Shown in pieces: positions 1-8,395 of a stretch of 64,000 nucleotides of DNA. The number at the start of each line of letters is the position of its first letter. The stretch's first letter is position 1. A model generated the notes under the pieces. It had not been told where the DNA came from, did not search any database, and saw only the letters and a list, made by a program, of their open reading frames with translations. Both the position numbers and the translations under genes were made by a program. The stretch lies in the NCBI RefSeq assembly GCF_022678645.1, contig NZ_JALBWV010000017.1:62001-126000 (forward strand), written 5' to 3'. This stretch comes from Saccharopolyspora soli. Its GTDB lineage: Bacteria > Actinomycetota > Actinomycetes > Mycobacteriales > Pseudonocardiaceae.

Positions 1-338
1 TCGCGCCCGGCGACCAGTTCGGCCACCAGCGTGCCGAAAGCCTTGCCGCTGCGCAGATCCGTCAGCGTCGAGGTGCGTCGCATCCAGGTGTGCACCCGCG
101 GGGACAGCTTGGTCAGCAGCGCCGGATCCCCGTCCGCGGGGATCGCGAGCATGCCCTCGTTCCAGTAGATGCACAGGTTGGTCAGGTAGGCGATGTCGTC
201 CGAGCGGAACACGTCGCCGTAGACGAGCGCGACTTCGACCTCTTCGGCGACCAGCTGGGCGCGGACCTGCTCGATCCGCTGCCGCCACTGGGCCTCCGGG
301 ATCTCGTTGTGGTCGAGGACCACGAGACCTCGCTTCAT
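1..338 (-). CDS. Creatinase/aminopeptidase-P-like M24 protein, N-terminal part (truncated by window edge)
   Basis: About 112 residues are visible, starting MKRGLVVLDHNEIPEAQWRQ; the rest lies before base 1. The visible part looks like the N-terminal creatinase-fold domain that precedes the pita-bread domain in M24 proteins: a helix followed by VEVALVYGDVF, then a strand-rich stretch ending in a track of charged residues. The start ATG at 338 overlaps the TGA of the upstream gene (ATGA), so the two are almost certainly translated together. The neighbour is also an M24-fold protein, so this is a tandem pair that may form a heteromeric enzyme. The catalytic part cannot be seen, so activity is unknown. 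Confidence 0.75.
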   Translation of the reverse strand, partial: MKRGLVVLDHNEIPEAQWRQRIEQVRAQLVAEEVEVALVYGDVFRSDDIAYLTNLCIYWNEGMLAIPADGDPALLTKLSPRVHTWMRRTSTLTDLRSGKAFGTLVAELVAGR

Positions 339-1510
339 CAGGCGTTCACCTCGCTCGTCTCGAAGAGCTTCCGCTCGGTTTCCAACAGCACCTCGCAGCC
401 GTCCGCGGTGACCCGGACGGGGTCGCCCAGCACGTGGTAGCCAGCGATGGGGGTGTAGGTGTTGGGGTGGATGATGAACACCGCGTTCTCCGGCAGCACC
501 GTGTGGTTGCCCTCGATGATCGGCGTCTCGTCCAGGTGCAGCCCGTGCCCGTGTCCGCGCACGCGGGTGTACTGGCTCGTGCAGTACTCGCCGTAGCCCT
601 GCGCGCGGAACACGTCGTTCTGCGCCACCGCCACCTCGTGCGCGGTGATGCCCGGCCGCACCACCGACATCCCGGCCTCGACAGCCGCGTTGAACAGGTC
701 GAAGGACCGCTTCTGCGCGTCGCTGGCCCGGCCCACCACCGCGGAGCGGCAGATCTGCAGCCAGTACCCGTCCATCTGCGGGGTCAGCTCGGTGCGCACC
801 ATGTCACCGTCGGCCAGCAGCCGGTCCGAGGGCGGGGTCATGCCGCGCACCTCGTCCTTGCCGGAGGCGATCAGCATGAAGTTGTCCTCGGCGCCGAGCC
901 GCTTGATCTCGGCTTCGACCGCCGCGACGATCTGGTACTCGGGCAGGCCCGGTTCGAGCACGTCGACGAAAGCGCGCCAGCCCGCGGCGCAGACCTTCGC
1001 GCTGCGCCGCATCCGCGCCAGCTCCCACTCGCTCTTGACCAGCCGGGCGTTGTCCAGCAGGGCGGTGGCCGAGACGACCTCCGCGCCGGGCAGCGCTTCC
1101 CGCAGGATGTTCAGCAGCACCGAGGGCAGCAGCTCGTAGTGGGCGACACCGACCCGCTTGGCCCCGCTGTCGCGCAGCCAGGTCAGGAACTCGGCCGGGT
1201 CGTGGGGATCCAGGTGGTGGACGTCGGTGACCCAGCCGTGGCTGGCGATCTCCGGGAGGTCCTGGTGCCTGGTCGAGAACGCGCTGGGTGCGCCCTCGGC
1301 GGGCAGCGCGACGAACGCGGCGCTGCCGGTCACCCGAGCGTCGGCCAGGTAGCGCACGTTCTCCCGGCGCCAGCCCGGTCCGAACGCCAACAACAGGTCC
1401 AGCCCGTCCTCGGCCATCGCGTCGCGGACCCGCCGGTAGCGCAGCTCCCGTTCGGCGTTGTCGTCCTGGTCAGGGGGACCGGCGTCCACCACGGCATCGG
1501 TCAACGTCAT
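338..1510 (-). CDS. M24-fold (creatinase/aminopeptidase P family) protein, probably not a dinuclear metallopeptidase
   Basis: 390 residues. Residues 1-150 form the creatinase N-domain and 160-380 the pita-bread domain. I start at ATG 1510, which has GAGGAA about 6 bases upstream, rather than the in-frame TTG at 1546. Aligned to the aminopeptidase P pattern, only His320 of the GHG motif is kept. The two Asp ligands become Glu241 and Gln252, the His of the HE-P motif becomes Asp327, and the two Glu ligands become His348 and Asp363. Creatinase itself works without metal and also lacks these ligands, so a metal-free amidinohydrolase or amidase-like reaction fits better than peptidase. It sits in a MarR-MFS-M24-M24 operon, suggesting uptake and hydrolysis of one small compound, identity unknown. 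Confidence 0.82.
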   Translation of the reverse strand: MTLTDAVVDAGPPDQDDNAERELRYRRVRDAMAEDGLDLLLAFGPGWRRENVRYLADARVTGSAAFVALPAEGAPSAFSTRHQDLPEIASHGWVTDVHHLDPHDPAEFLTWLRDSGAKRVGVAHYELLPSVLLNILREALPGAEVVSATALLDNARLVKSEWELARMRRSAKVCAAGWRAFVDVLEPGLPEYQIVAAVEAEIKRLGAEDNFMLIASGKDEVRGMTPPSDRLLADGDMVRTELTPQMDGYWLQICRSAVVGRASDAQKRSFDLFNAAVEAGMSVVRPGITAHEVAVAQNDVFRAQGYGEYCTSQYTRVRGHGHGLHLDETPIIEGNHTVLPENAVFIIHPNTYTPIAGYHVLGDPVRVTADGCEVLLETERKLFETSEVNA

Positions 1511-1542
1511 GCTTTCCTCGATTCCTGGTCGAACGGTGGTGT

Positions 1543-2943
1543 TCAAGAGCGGATCGGATCGGCCTGCCGATCCGCTTGGCTCGGCGCGCCGCCGAGTTCG
1601 GCCGCGATCTGCTCGACGCTCTTGCCGCGGGTCTCCAAGGTGGCGATCGCACCCGCGAGTGCGGCGATGCCGGAGATGACGGCGAAGAGCACGAAGAAGA
1701 CGTAGGAGGAGACGTGCCAGGACAGCACGACCCCGGCCGTCACCGGCATGAGCAGCCCGCCCACCTTCTGCCAGGCGGCGGCCCAGCCCAGCCCGGTGGC
1801 GCGATTGGCCGTCGGGTACAGCTCGCTGGCGTAGACGAACAGGGTGCTACCGGCGACGCCGCTGCCGAAGAAGGTCGCGAGCGCACCGGTCACGACCACC
1901 GCGGCCGTCCCGGAGACCGAGCCCCACACCAGGCACAGCAACCCGCTGAGCAGGAAGGCCGGGGCCAGCGCCCAGCGCCGACCGACCCGGTTGACCACCT
2001 GCCCGGCGGCGATCGCCCCGGCGACACCAGCGGCCGTGATGATCCCGGTGTAGGCGAAGCTGGAGAGGATGCCGATGCCTTGCGACTTGAGCACCGTCGG
2101 CAACCACGTGGACAGTCCATAGAGGAATGCCCCGGCGCAGACCTCCATCACCCACATCGCGATCGTGTAGCGGAAGTACCTGCCGCGCAACAGGTTCCGC
2201 ACCGAACCAGCCGTTTCGCCGTGCGCCGGGGCGGTCGACGCCGCAGGTTGCGGCGCGCCTGGCGCGTGCCGGGCGAGCTGGTCGACGATGGCGTGCGCTT
2301 CCCGGTGTCGTCCTCGCTGCAACAGGCACCGCACGGACTCCGGTAGCGTGAGCGCGACGGCCAGCGCGACCAGCAGCGGCAAGGCACCGACGAAGAACAT
2401 CGAGCGCCAACCCAGCGTTGGCACGATCGCGATCGCGATCGCCGACGCGACCGGCAAGCCGATCAACCAGCACGCGGTGGCCAGCGTGACCAGCGGGCCG
2501 CGCTTGCTGATGGGCACGAATTCCGTGATGTAGGGCAGCACGATCGCGATCTCGGCGCCCAGCCCGATGCCCTGCACGGTCCGGGCGATCACCAGCACGG
2601 GGAAGTTCCAGGCGAAGGCCGCCAGCAACGAGAACCCGGCGAAGACGAGGATGGCCAGCGCCAGCGGGTACCGGCGGCCGAGCCGGTCGGAGATGACGCC
2701 CGCGACCGCCGCGCCCACCAGCATCCCGGCGAACATCGCCGAACTGAGCAACCCGGCCGCGCTGCTGGTGATGGCGAAGGTCGCGATGATGCCCGGCAGC
2801 ACGAAGCCGGTCAGGTTGATGGTGAAGCCGTCGAAGAAATGCCCCGCCACCGCGGTCAGGTAGATGCGGGCGTGCCGCGGGGTGAAAGTCGAATTGTCCA
2901 GACGGTGCAGCAGTTGCGCGTCTGTGCTGCCTGTTCTAGCCAT
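1543..2943 (-). CDS. MFS permease (aromatic acid/sugar-type symporter fold)
   Basis: 466 residues, close to the usual size for 12-helix major facilitator proteins. The loop between helices 2 and 3 carries the MFS signature (VISDRLGRRYPLALAI), with a second copy-like motif in the C-half (VNRVGRRWALA). Helices come in two groups of six with a charged central loop at about residues 215-245. The ATG at 2943 is preceded by GAGGTG. It lies 72 bases after a MarR gene and 32 bases before the M24 gene, all on the minus strand, so it probably imports the substrate of those enzymes. Substrate not deducible. Confidence 0.88.
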   Translation of the reverse strand: MARTGSTDAQLLHRLDNSTFTPRHARIYLTAVAGHFFDGFTINLTGFVLPGIIATFAITSSAAGLLSSAMFAGMLVGAAVAGVISDRLGRRYPLALAILVFAGFSLLAAFAWNFPVLVIARTVQGIGLGAEIAIVLPYITEFVPISKRGPLVTLATACWLIGLPVASAIAIAIVPTLGWRSMFFVGALPLLVALAVALTLPESVRCLLQRGRHREAHAIVDQLARHAPGAPQPAASTAPAHGETAGSVRNLLRGRYFRYTIAMWVMEVCAGAFLYGLSTWLPTVLKSQGIGILSSFAYTGIITAAGVAGAIAAGQVVNRVGRRWALAPAFLLSGLLCLVWGSVSGTAAVVVTGALATFFGSGVAGSTLFVYASELYPTANRATGLGWAAAWQKVGGLLMPVTAGVVLSWHVSSYVFFVLFAVISGIAALAGAIATLETRGKSVEQIAAELGGAPSQADRQADPIRS

Positions 2944-3015
2944 GGGTGGGTGACACCTCTCTGTGTACGGGCACCCCGGTAGTCAGCGCGATTCGCCGAA
3001 CCCACGTGTCGACCG

Positions 3016-3504
3016 TCAGTCGTCGTCGAGACGACCCTCGGTCTCGGCGTAGAGCCGGTGAATGACGTTGAGGAGATCTTCTTTGACCTGCTCGTCCAGC
3101 CCCGACGTGAGCTCGGAGCTGAACTTTTCCAGCGCCAGGCGCCCGGCCTCGTGGGCCACGCGCCCGGTTGCGGTCAGCGCCAGCGCCATCGTGCGCCGGT
3201 CGGCCGCTTGCATCGTGCGGGTCAGCAGTCCCTGCTTGACCAGCTTGTTGACACTTTCCGACATGGTCGGCGGGTTGCGGTGCGCGAGGCGGCACAACGC
3301 CATCAGCGAGGTGTGCCCGGCATCGACCCTGGAGAGGATCCGGTACTGCCGAATGGTCAGCGGTACGTCCAGCCCGGCGAGGATCTCCGTCTGCAGACGG
3401 GTCAGCCGCCCGGCGAACGAGAGCAGCATTTCGCCGAAGGGCTGCACGGCGGGCTTGGCTGGCGCCGCCGTACGGTCAACTTCTTCGCTCACTTCGCCCA
3501 CCAT
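3016..3504 (-). CDS. MarR-family transcriptional regulator
   Basis: 162 residues from ATG 3504; the frame stays open upstream to 3597 and the start is not certain. A winged-helix domain occupies the middle: the helix pair around RQYRILSRVDAGHTSLMALC leads to the recognition helix NPPTMSESVNKLVKQGLL and then the wing QAADRRTMALALTATGR, which is the classic MarR order. N- and C-terminal helices would form the dimer interface. It is the first gene of the minus operon with the MFS permease and M24 proteins, so it most likely controls that operon and itself. A perfect 6-3-6 inverted repeat lies directly in front of the start. Confidence 0.88.
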   Translation of the reverse strand: MVGEVSEEVDRTAAPAKPAVQPFGEMLLSFAGRLTRLQTEILAGLDVPLTIRQYRILSRVDAGHTSLMALCRLAHRNPPTMSESVNKLVKQGLLTRTMQAADRRTMALALTATGRVAHEAGRLALEKFSSELTSGLDEQVKEDLLNVIHRLYAETEGRLDDD

Positions 3505-3507
3505 AAC

Positions 3508-3522
3508 TTTCGGTGCCCGAAA
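3508..3522. promoter_or_regulatory. Inverted repeat in front of the MarR gene, candidate operator
   Basis: TTTCGG-TGC-CCGAAA is a perfect 6-base inverted repeat with a 3-base spacer, ending 3 bases upstream of the chosen MarR start. MarR proteins commonly autoregulate through short palindromes overlapping their promoter. The role is inferred from position. Confidence 0.5.
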
Positions 3523-3684
3523 CATTTGATGAGCGGACAGTACAGCCGCGTCGGTGCCGATGACAAGACCCCGCCGCGCGCCGTTCTGGACCGGCATAAC
3601 GGCGCTGACCAGGACAATCTGGACCTACCGCCCCCTCGCTCAGGCGGAGCGGCGGGCTGCGGCACCGGGCTGTCCGAACCGGGG

Positions 3685-4350
3685 CTACTCCTGGGCTGGT
3701 CCGCTCGGACGGGCCAGTTCGATGCCGACCTTCCCGCCGATCCGCAGTGCCATCGTGCGGGTCGGCTCCACGGCGAAGCCAGCTGCGGCGATCCGCTGCG
3801 ACACGGCGTCGCCGACGTTGTCCCGCATCCGGTCGCGGGCGCCCGGCCGATGTCCGTGGCCGTGCTCGTCGAGCACCATGTCGGCCAAGACCAGCAGGCC
3901 GTCGGGCCGCAGCACTCGGCGCACCTCGGCGAGTAGCGCGTCCTTCGACGGGCTGTCCAGGTGGTGCAGCATCAGGCTGGAGAAGACCCGGTCGAACGAG
4001 CCGTCGGGATAGGGCAGTTCCTGGGCGAACCCGCGGTCCAGCCGCATTGCGAGGCCAGCCCGCCGGGCCTTGCGCGAGGCACGGGACAGCGCGTTCGGGT
4101 CGGGGTCCAATCCGACGAGTTCGGCCTTGCGGGACTGCTTGCCGATCGACCGCAGCAGGTTTCCGGTGCCGCAGCCGACGTCCAACACCTGTTGCCCGTC
4201 CCGCAGCTCAGCGAGCGCGATCATCTTCAGGTGGATCGGGTGCAGCCCGAACACGCTGTGCGCCACGTCGTAGAGCGGTTGCAGGAAATGCTTTCCCAGA
4301 CCCGGGATGTAGTCCCGTTCGGGTTGCGATTGAGACATTCTTTCGGTCAT
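3685..4350 (-). CDS. Class I SAM-dependent methyltransferase (Methyltransf_11 type)
   Basis: 221 residues from ATG 4350; the ATG at 4338 is an alternative and the frame is open to 4431. Motif I is clear (VLDVGCGTGNLL), followed by the acidic residue after strand 2 (ELVGLDPDPN) and the post-motif Met/His stretch FSSLMLHHLDSP, then LRPDGLLVLADMV. An N-terminal helix region (LQPLYDVAHSVFGLHPIHLK) resembles UbiE/arsenite-type methyltransferases, but no cysteine set for arsenite is seen. It is divergent from an AraC regulator with about 70 bases between, so co-control is plausible. Acceptor unknown. Confidence 0.85.
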   Translation of the reverse strand: MTERMSQSQPERDYIPGLGKHFLQPLYDVAHSVFGLHPIHLKMIALAELRDGQQVLDVGCGTGNLLRSIGKQSRKAELVGLDPDPNALSRASRKARRAGLAMRLDRGFAQELPYPDGSFDRVFSSLMLHHLDSPSKDALLAEVRRVLRPDGLLVLADMVLDEHGHGHRPGARDRMRDNVGDAVSQRIAAAGFAVEPTRTMALRIGGKVGIELARPSGPAQE

Positions 4351-4420
4351 GTCGAAATTCTGACCCCTCCCGGAGCTGCGAATCTGTACTGATACGTGGC
4401 TCCAGTGGGACGATTCGACG

Positions 4421-5386
4421 GTGCGGACCACGCGGATGGCGCCCGGCCGGGACCGGCCGCCGACCTACTCGATGGTGCCGATGCCCGGCGAGCTCCCCGT
4501 GGCGACTTGGCGGCTGGAGCACGCCTGGGAGACCAACGACTCGTTCGAGGAGCACGCGCACGACTTCCCCGGCCTGGCGTACTTCCAGACCACCGGTGGG
4601 CTGCTGCGCACCGGTCGGCAGGTGTGGCCGATCCAGGCGGGCGACCTGTTCGTGATCGCGCCTGGCGACGTGATGGGCCGGATCCAGACCGCCGACCTGG
4701 TGGACAGCCGCGGCTGGGGCGTGTTCTTTACCGCCGACGCGCTCGGCCCGGACGCCCCCGGTGCCCACCTGGCCTGGCGTACCCACCCGCTGTTGTTCCC
4801 GTTCGTCCGCGGCGGGGCGATCGGTGCGCTGCGGTTGCGGGTGGCCGAGCCGGAGCGGCCCGAGTGGGAGGCCCGGATCCGGGCCCTGCACGACGAACTG
4901 GTGCAGCGCCGGGACGGCTACCGGGAGGCCGTGCAGGCCCACCTGGTGTTGCTGCTGGTCGGCGTTTCCCGGCTGGCCGCCGACGTGGTGGGCGACCTGC
5001 GCGAGAACCGGGAACCGTTGCTCGCCGAGGTGTTCGAGGTCATCGAACGGCGCTACCCGCAACCGCTGTCGCTGCGCGACGTGGCCGCCGCGATGAACAT
5101 CTCCCCAGGTCACCTGACCTCGACGGTGCGCAGGCGGACCGGCCGCACCGTGCAGGAGTGGATCACCGAGCGCCGGATGATGCAGGCCCGGCGATTGCTC
5201 GCCGTGACCGAGCTACCGATCGGTGAGGTGGGTAGGCGGGTGGGCTTCCCGGACGCCGGGTACTTCGCCCGCGTCTTCGGCAAGGTGCACGGGGTGAGTC
5301 CCGCGCGGTGGCGGCGGGCGGGCACCGACCCCGCAGCGGGTCGAGACGATGCGAAATCCCGGTCCGCGCTGGTGGAATCCGAGTGA
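4421..5386 (+). CDS. AraC-family transcriptional regulator with cupin-like sensor domain
   Basis: 321 residues from GTG 4421; ATG 4436 is a possible later start. The N-terminal half (about 30-175) is a cupin-type AraC sensor: EEHAHDFPGLAYFQTTGG and then the IQAGDLFVIAPGDV turn typical of these beta barrels. The C-terminal 100 residues hold two helix-turn-helix units (LSLRDVAAAMNISPGHLTST and LPIGEVGRRVGFPDAGYFAR), ending in the VSPARWRR motif. It is divergent from the methyltransferase and followed by a GC-rich hairpin, so it is probably a single-gene transcript. Ligand unknown. Confidence 0.9.
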   Translation: MRTTRMAPGRDRPPTYSMVPMPGELPVATWRLEHAWETNDSFEEHAHDFPGLAYFQTTGGLLRTGRQVWPIQAGDLFVIAPGDVMGRIQTADLVDSRGWGVFFTADALGPDAPGAHLAWRTHPLLFPFVRGGAIGALRLRVAEPERPEWEARIRALHDELVQRRDGYREAVQAHLVLLLVGVSRLAADVVGDLRENREPLLAEVFEVIERRYPQPLSLRDVAAAMNISPGHLTSTVRRRTGRTVQEWITERRMMQARRLLAVTELPIGEVGRRVGFPDAGYFARVFGKVHGVSPARWRRAGTDPAAGRDDAKSRSALVESE

Positions 5387-5393
5387 GGAGCTT

Positions 5394-5408
5394 CGGACCG
5401 GCGGTCCG
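5394..5408 (+). terminator. GC-rich hairpin after the AraC gene
   Basis: CGGACC-GGC-GGTCCG is a perfect 6-base stem with a 3-base loop starting 8 bases after the AraC stop. There is no T-run, as is common in actinomycetes, so termination strength is uncertain. Confidence 0.5.
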
Positions 5409-5608
5409 GGGAGAAGCGGACCGCGGACGGGTGTGCCTATCCTCGGGAGGACGCACCGGTCCCAGGCGGTGCGGTGGCAGGGGGTCTCGTCATCGGGGGT
5501 GGAATTCGTTGGTAGTGGCTCGTTCTGCCATCCGCTGCGACGTCCGCACGTCGATCGCCGCGTCCCGAGTTCTGCTGGCGGCTGCTTCGACTTCTCGGTG
5601 TTCCGGCC

Positions 5609-6547
5609 ATGTCCGCGCCTGACGCCGTCGCCGTGGTGGGCACCGGTGCCGTCGGGATGACGCTGGCGGGTCATCTCGCTGCCGCCGGGCATCCGATCGT
5701 CGCGTGCGGGGGCACCTCGATCGAGGGCATCGCGATCACCGACGACGCTGGTACCCGCGACTACCCGGTCACCTGGCTCGCCACCCCGAGCGCGGCCCGC
5801 CGCGCCGCGTGGGTCGTGCTGGCCACCAAGATCCACCACACCCCGAACGTCACCGAGTGGCTGGACGCGCTCACTGACGCGGACAGCCACCTCATCGCCG
5901 CTCAGAACGGAGTCGACCACCACGAGCGCCTCGCGCCGTGCACGGCGGCGCACATCGTCCCGACTTTGTTCTACCTCAACGCCGAACGAACCAGGCCCGG
6001 TCACGTCCACTGCCGCAGCACGGGGCGGGGGATCGTGGTGCCTGACGATCCGGCCGGGCGTCGAGTCGCGCGGCTGTTCAGCGCCACCGATCTGCCGGTG
6101 GAGACGGTGACCGACTTCGGCACGGCGGCCTGGGAGAAGCTGCTCACCAACGTCACCGCCAACCCGCTGACCACGCTGACCGAACGCCGCGTCGAAGTGC
6201 TCCACGATCCCGCCGTCGCGGCGGTCGCCCTCGACCTGCTCCGCGAAACCATCGCCGTCGCGAGGGCGGAGGGGGCCGCGCTGACCGACGAGAACGCGCA
6301 CACCACGCTCGCCTGGCTGCAGAACCTTCCGCCGCACGCCACGACTTCCATGCTGCAAGACCGGGTGGCCGGACGGTCGCTGGAACACGACGGGCTCATC
6401 GGTCCGGTGGTCCGCCTCGGTGCGAAGCACGGCATCCCCACCCCGGTCAACCGCGCCATGCTCGCGCTCGTGGCCAACCTGCGCGGTCCGGAACAAGCGC
6501 CGAACCCGGTCACCGCAGCCGAGCAGGACGACTCACCCGAGCACTGA
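5609..6547 (+). CDS. 2-dehydropantoate 2-reductase (ketopantoate reductase) family protein
   Basis: 312 residues, the usual size for PanE/ApbA. It has the N-terminal Rossmann motif VVGTGAVG (residues 9-16) for NAD(P)H, the conserved Lys74 region (VLATKIHHTPN), AAQNGVDHHERL after it, and the helical C-domain with the catalytic-type lysine in AAWEKLLTNVTANPLTTL (Lys177). The family reduces ketopantoate to pantoate in CoA synthesis, but many actinobacterial paralogues act on other 2-oxo acids. There is no pantothenate gene nearby and it stands alone, so the physiological substrate is open. It converges on the hydrolase gene with a gap of 29 bases. Confidence 0.85.
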   Translation: MSAPDAVAVVGTGAVGMTLAGHLAAAGHPIVACGGTSIEGIAITDDAGTRDYPVTWLATPSAARRAAWVVLATKIHHTPNVTEWLDALTDADSHLIAAQNGVDHHERLAPCTAAHIVPTLFYLNAERTRPGHVHCRSTGRGIVVPDDPAGRRVARLFSATDLPVETVTDFGTAAWEKLLTNVTANPLTTLTERRVEVLHDPAVAAVALDLLRETIAVARAEGAALTDENAHTTLAWLQNLPPHATTSMLQDRVAGRSLEHDGLIGPVVRLGAKHGIPTPVNRAMLALVANLRGPEQAPNPVTAAEQDDSPEH

Positions 6548-6576
6548 GGCCAGAACCCCCGTGCACGCGGAATTCT

Positions 6577-7215
6577 TCATCGAGACGAGCGTCCGGCTGC
6601 GAGCAGGTTCGTCGCGGCCGCGCACGCCTCGTCGGTGATGATGTGCTCGTTTCCGGGGTCGATGCGCAGATCGACCGATGCCCCGGCGTGCCGCAGCGTC
6701 GCCGCGGTGCTCGCCACCCGGTGACGCGGCACCCAGGGGTCCTCGTCGACGCTGCGCATCAGGACTTCCACACCGCGCAACGGCGAGCCGCCCGGTGGCC
6801 GCAACGGAAGTGGCCCGATATAGCCGCCGGTGAACAGGATGATGCCGCCGAACTGCCTGGGCGCGACGGTCAGCACGTAATGCGAAAGCAGGCAGGCGCC
6901 CTGCGAAAAACCCCACAGGACAACGCGTTCCGGCGGGAAACCCTTGCTCGCCAACTGATCCACGCACTCGCCGACAACACCGAGCGAGATGTCCAGCGCG
7001 GGCTGGTTCTCTTCGATGGGCACCAGGAACGGCTTCGGGTACCAGGTGTTGCCGACCGCCTCCGGCGCGTGGAAGCGAACCGGCGCCGGACCGAAGCGAT
7101 CCGCGGTCTCCCGCATGAAACTCGGACTCTGATCGCGTCCGTGCACCGCCAGCACAACGAGCTCCGCGCGCTCCAGCGGCACGCCCCACTCGACCATCGG
7201 GACGTCGGTTTTCAC
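6577..7215 (-). CDS. Phospholipase/carboxylesterase-family hydrolase, MhqD-like
   Basis: 212 residues from GTG 7215, whose GTGA overlaps the stop of the upstream gene and has GGAG in front; longer upstream readings are not needed. Alpha/beta-hydrolase triad is visible: Ser104 in GFSQG, Asp159 in SVDEDPWVP, His191 in GNEHII. The N-terminal AVHGRDQSP supplies the oxyanion turn. The family includes Bacillus MhqD, which sits beside the dioxygenase MhqO in hydroquinone resistance loci. Here an MhqO-type dioxygenase heads the same operon, which supports a role in hydrolysing a ring-cleavage product or conjugate. Substrate inferred, not shown. Confidence 0.85.
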   Translation of the reverse strand: MKTDVPMVEWGVPLERAELVVLAVHGRDQSPSFMRETADRFGPAPVRFHAPEAVGNTWYPKPFLVPIEENQPALDISLGVVGECVDQLASKGFPPERVVLWGFSQGACLLSHYVLTVAPRQFGGIILFTGGYIGPLPLRPPGGSPLRGVEVLMRSVDEDPWVPRHRVASTAATLRHAGASVDLRIDPGNEHIITDEACAAATNLLAAGRSSR

Positions 7216-8390
7216 TTCTGCTCCGCCAGATCGAGGAACACCCAGCGCGCGTTCGGGGCCAACCCGCTGAGCAGCTTTCCGCAGTTCTGCAGCACCACCG
7301 GACCGGAGGTGACGTGCTGGGTGCCAGCGTGCAGGTCGCGGAAGAAGCGTTGCAGCGCGCCCTGGCGCAGCGCCGCGGTGCCCGCCCACTTGTACACCGT
7401 CTGGCCAACCGAGTGCACCGACCACGTGGTGTTGTTCAGCATCAGCCGGGTGAGCGTCTCCTGCTCGGTCGTCAGGCGCTCACCGCGATCGAGCGTCGCC
7501 TCGCAGTCCGCCCACACCTCCATCGCGAACGCCCGCGCCGACCGCAGCTTGGCCTCCGCCTGGGCGTACTCGGCGTAGAACTGCTGGGTGTCCACGGTGG
7601 CGTTGGGAGCGCCGGATTTCCTCGCGGCCAGCGCGCGCATCTCGTCCAGCATGCGGCGCCCGACTCCGAGCGCCCATCCGGTGTGGCAGATGCCCGCCAT
7701 GTTGGCCAGGCCCATCCGGTAGATGGCGCCGCCGGTGCGCACGTCCATCGTGGCGATCTCGTAGGCGTAGGCGTCCGGTACGAACACGTCCTCGAAGGTG
7801 TAGTCGATGCTGCTCGTCGCGCGCAGCCCCATCACGTCCCAGTTGTCCACCAGGGTGGCCTGATCGCGGGGCAGCGTGAAGATCAGCGCTTCACCGGTCT
7901 CCTCGCACAACGCGGCGGTGTGGACGTGGCTGGCCATGGAAATGCCGGAGGCGAAGTGCCAGTGCCCGCTGATCCGGTAACCGCCGTCGACCTTGATCGC
8001 CTTGCCCAGTTTGGTGCCCTGCCCGGCCATCAGCGCGTGGCGTCCATTGTGGACGTCGGGGAACAGCTCGGCCGCCGCCGCTGGTCCGAGGTAGGCGGCC
8101 GTCGTGCCGGTGGCCAACTGCAACGCCATGAACGCCCAGCCGGTCGAGGCGTCCGCGTACGAGATCTCCGCGATCGTGTGGATCACCTGCCGAGGCGAGA
8201 ACTCGTATCCGCCGAGCTCGTGCGGGATGCCGATGCGCAACGCACCGCTGGCCAGCAGGGCCTTGGCGGCCTCGTCGGTGAGCCGCCCCAGTTCCTCGCC
8301 CTGCTCCGCGTTCTCCCGCAGCACCGGGGAGATCTCCGCCAACCGTCCGATGAGGGCGTCGAACTCGTCGCTGACGTGCAACTGGCTCAT
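7212..8390 (-). CDS. Flavin-dependent oxygenase/oxidoreductase of acyl-CoA dehydrogenase fold (HsaA/HpaH-like)
   Basis: 392 residues from ATG 8390 (AAGGGG 10 bases upstream; the TTG at 8399 is weaker). The layout is acyl-CoA dehydrogenase: N-terminal helices, a middle strand domain (GYRISGHWHFASGISMASHV, then NWDVMGLRATSSIDYTFEDVFVP), and C-terminal helices. The acyl-CoA dehydrogenase catalytic Glu signature (YEGT) is missing. The sequence instead follows the HsaA/HpaH flavin monooxygenase subgroup, which uses reduced FMN from a partner reductase to hydroxylate phenols. No reductase gene is adjacent, so one must be supplied elsewhere. In this operon it may make the hydroquinone or catechol that the dioxygenase then cleaves. 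Confidence 0.82.
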   Translation of the reverse strand: MSQLHVSDEFDALIGRLAEISPVLRENAEQGEELGRLTDEAAKALLASGALRIGIPHELGGYEFSPRQVIHTIAEISYADASTGWAFMALQLATGTTAAYLGPAAAAELFPDVHNGRHALMAGQGTKLGKAIKVDGGYRISGHWHFASGISMASHVHTAALCEETGEALIFTLPRDQATLVDNWDVMGLRATSSIDYTFEDVFVPDAYAYEIATMDVRTGGAIYRMGLANMAGICHTGWALGVGRRMLDEMRALAARKSGAPNATVDTQQFYAEYAQAEAKLRSARAFAMEVWADCEATLDRGERLTTEQETLTRLMLNNTTWSVHSVGQTVYKWAGTAALRQGALQRFFRDLHAGTQHVTSGPVVLQNCGKLLSGLAPNARWVFLDLAEQK

Positions 8391-8395
8391 GGTGG

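Noticed and set aside
434..1705. A 423-codon plus-strand frame opposite the M24 gene
   Set aside because: No recognisable domain, composition typical of antisense GC-rich frames; the minus-strand gene is well supported.
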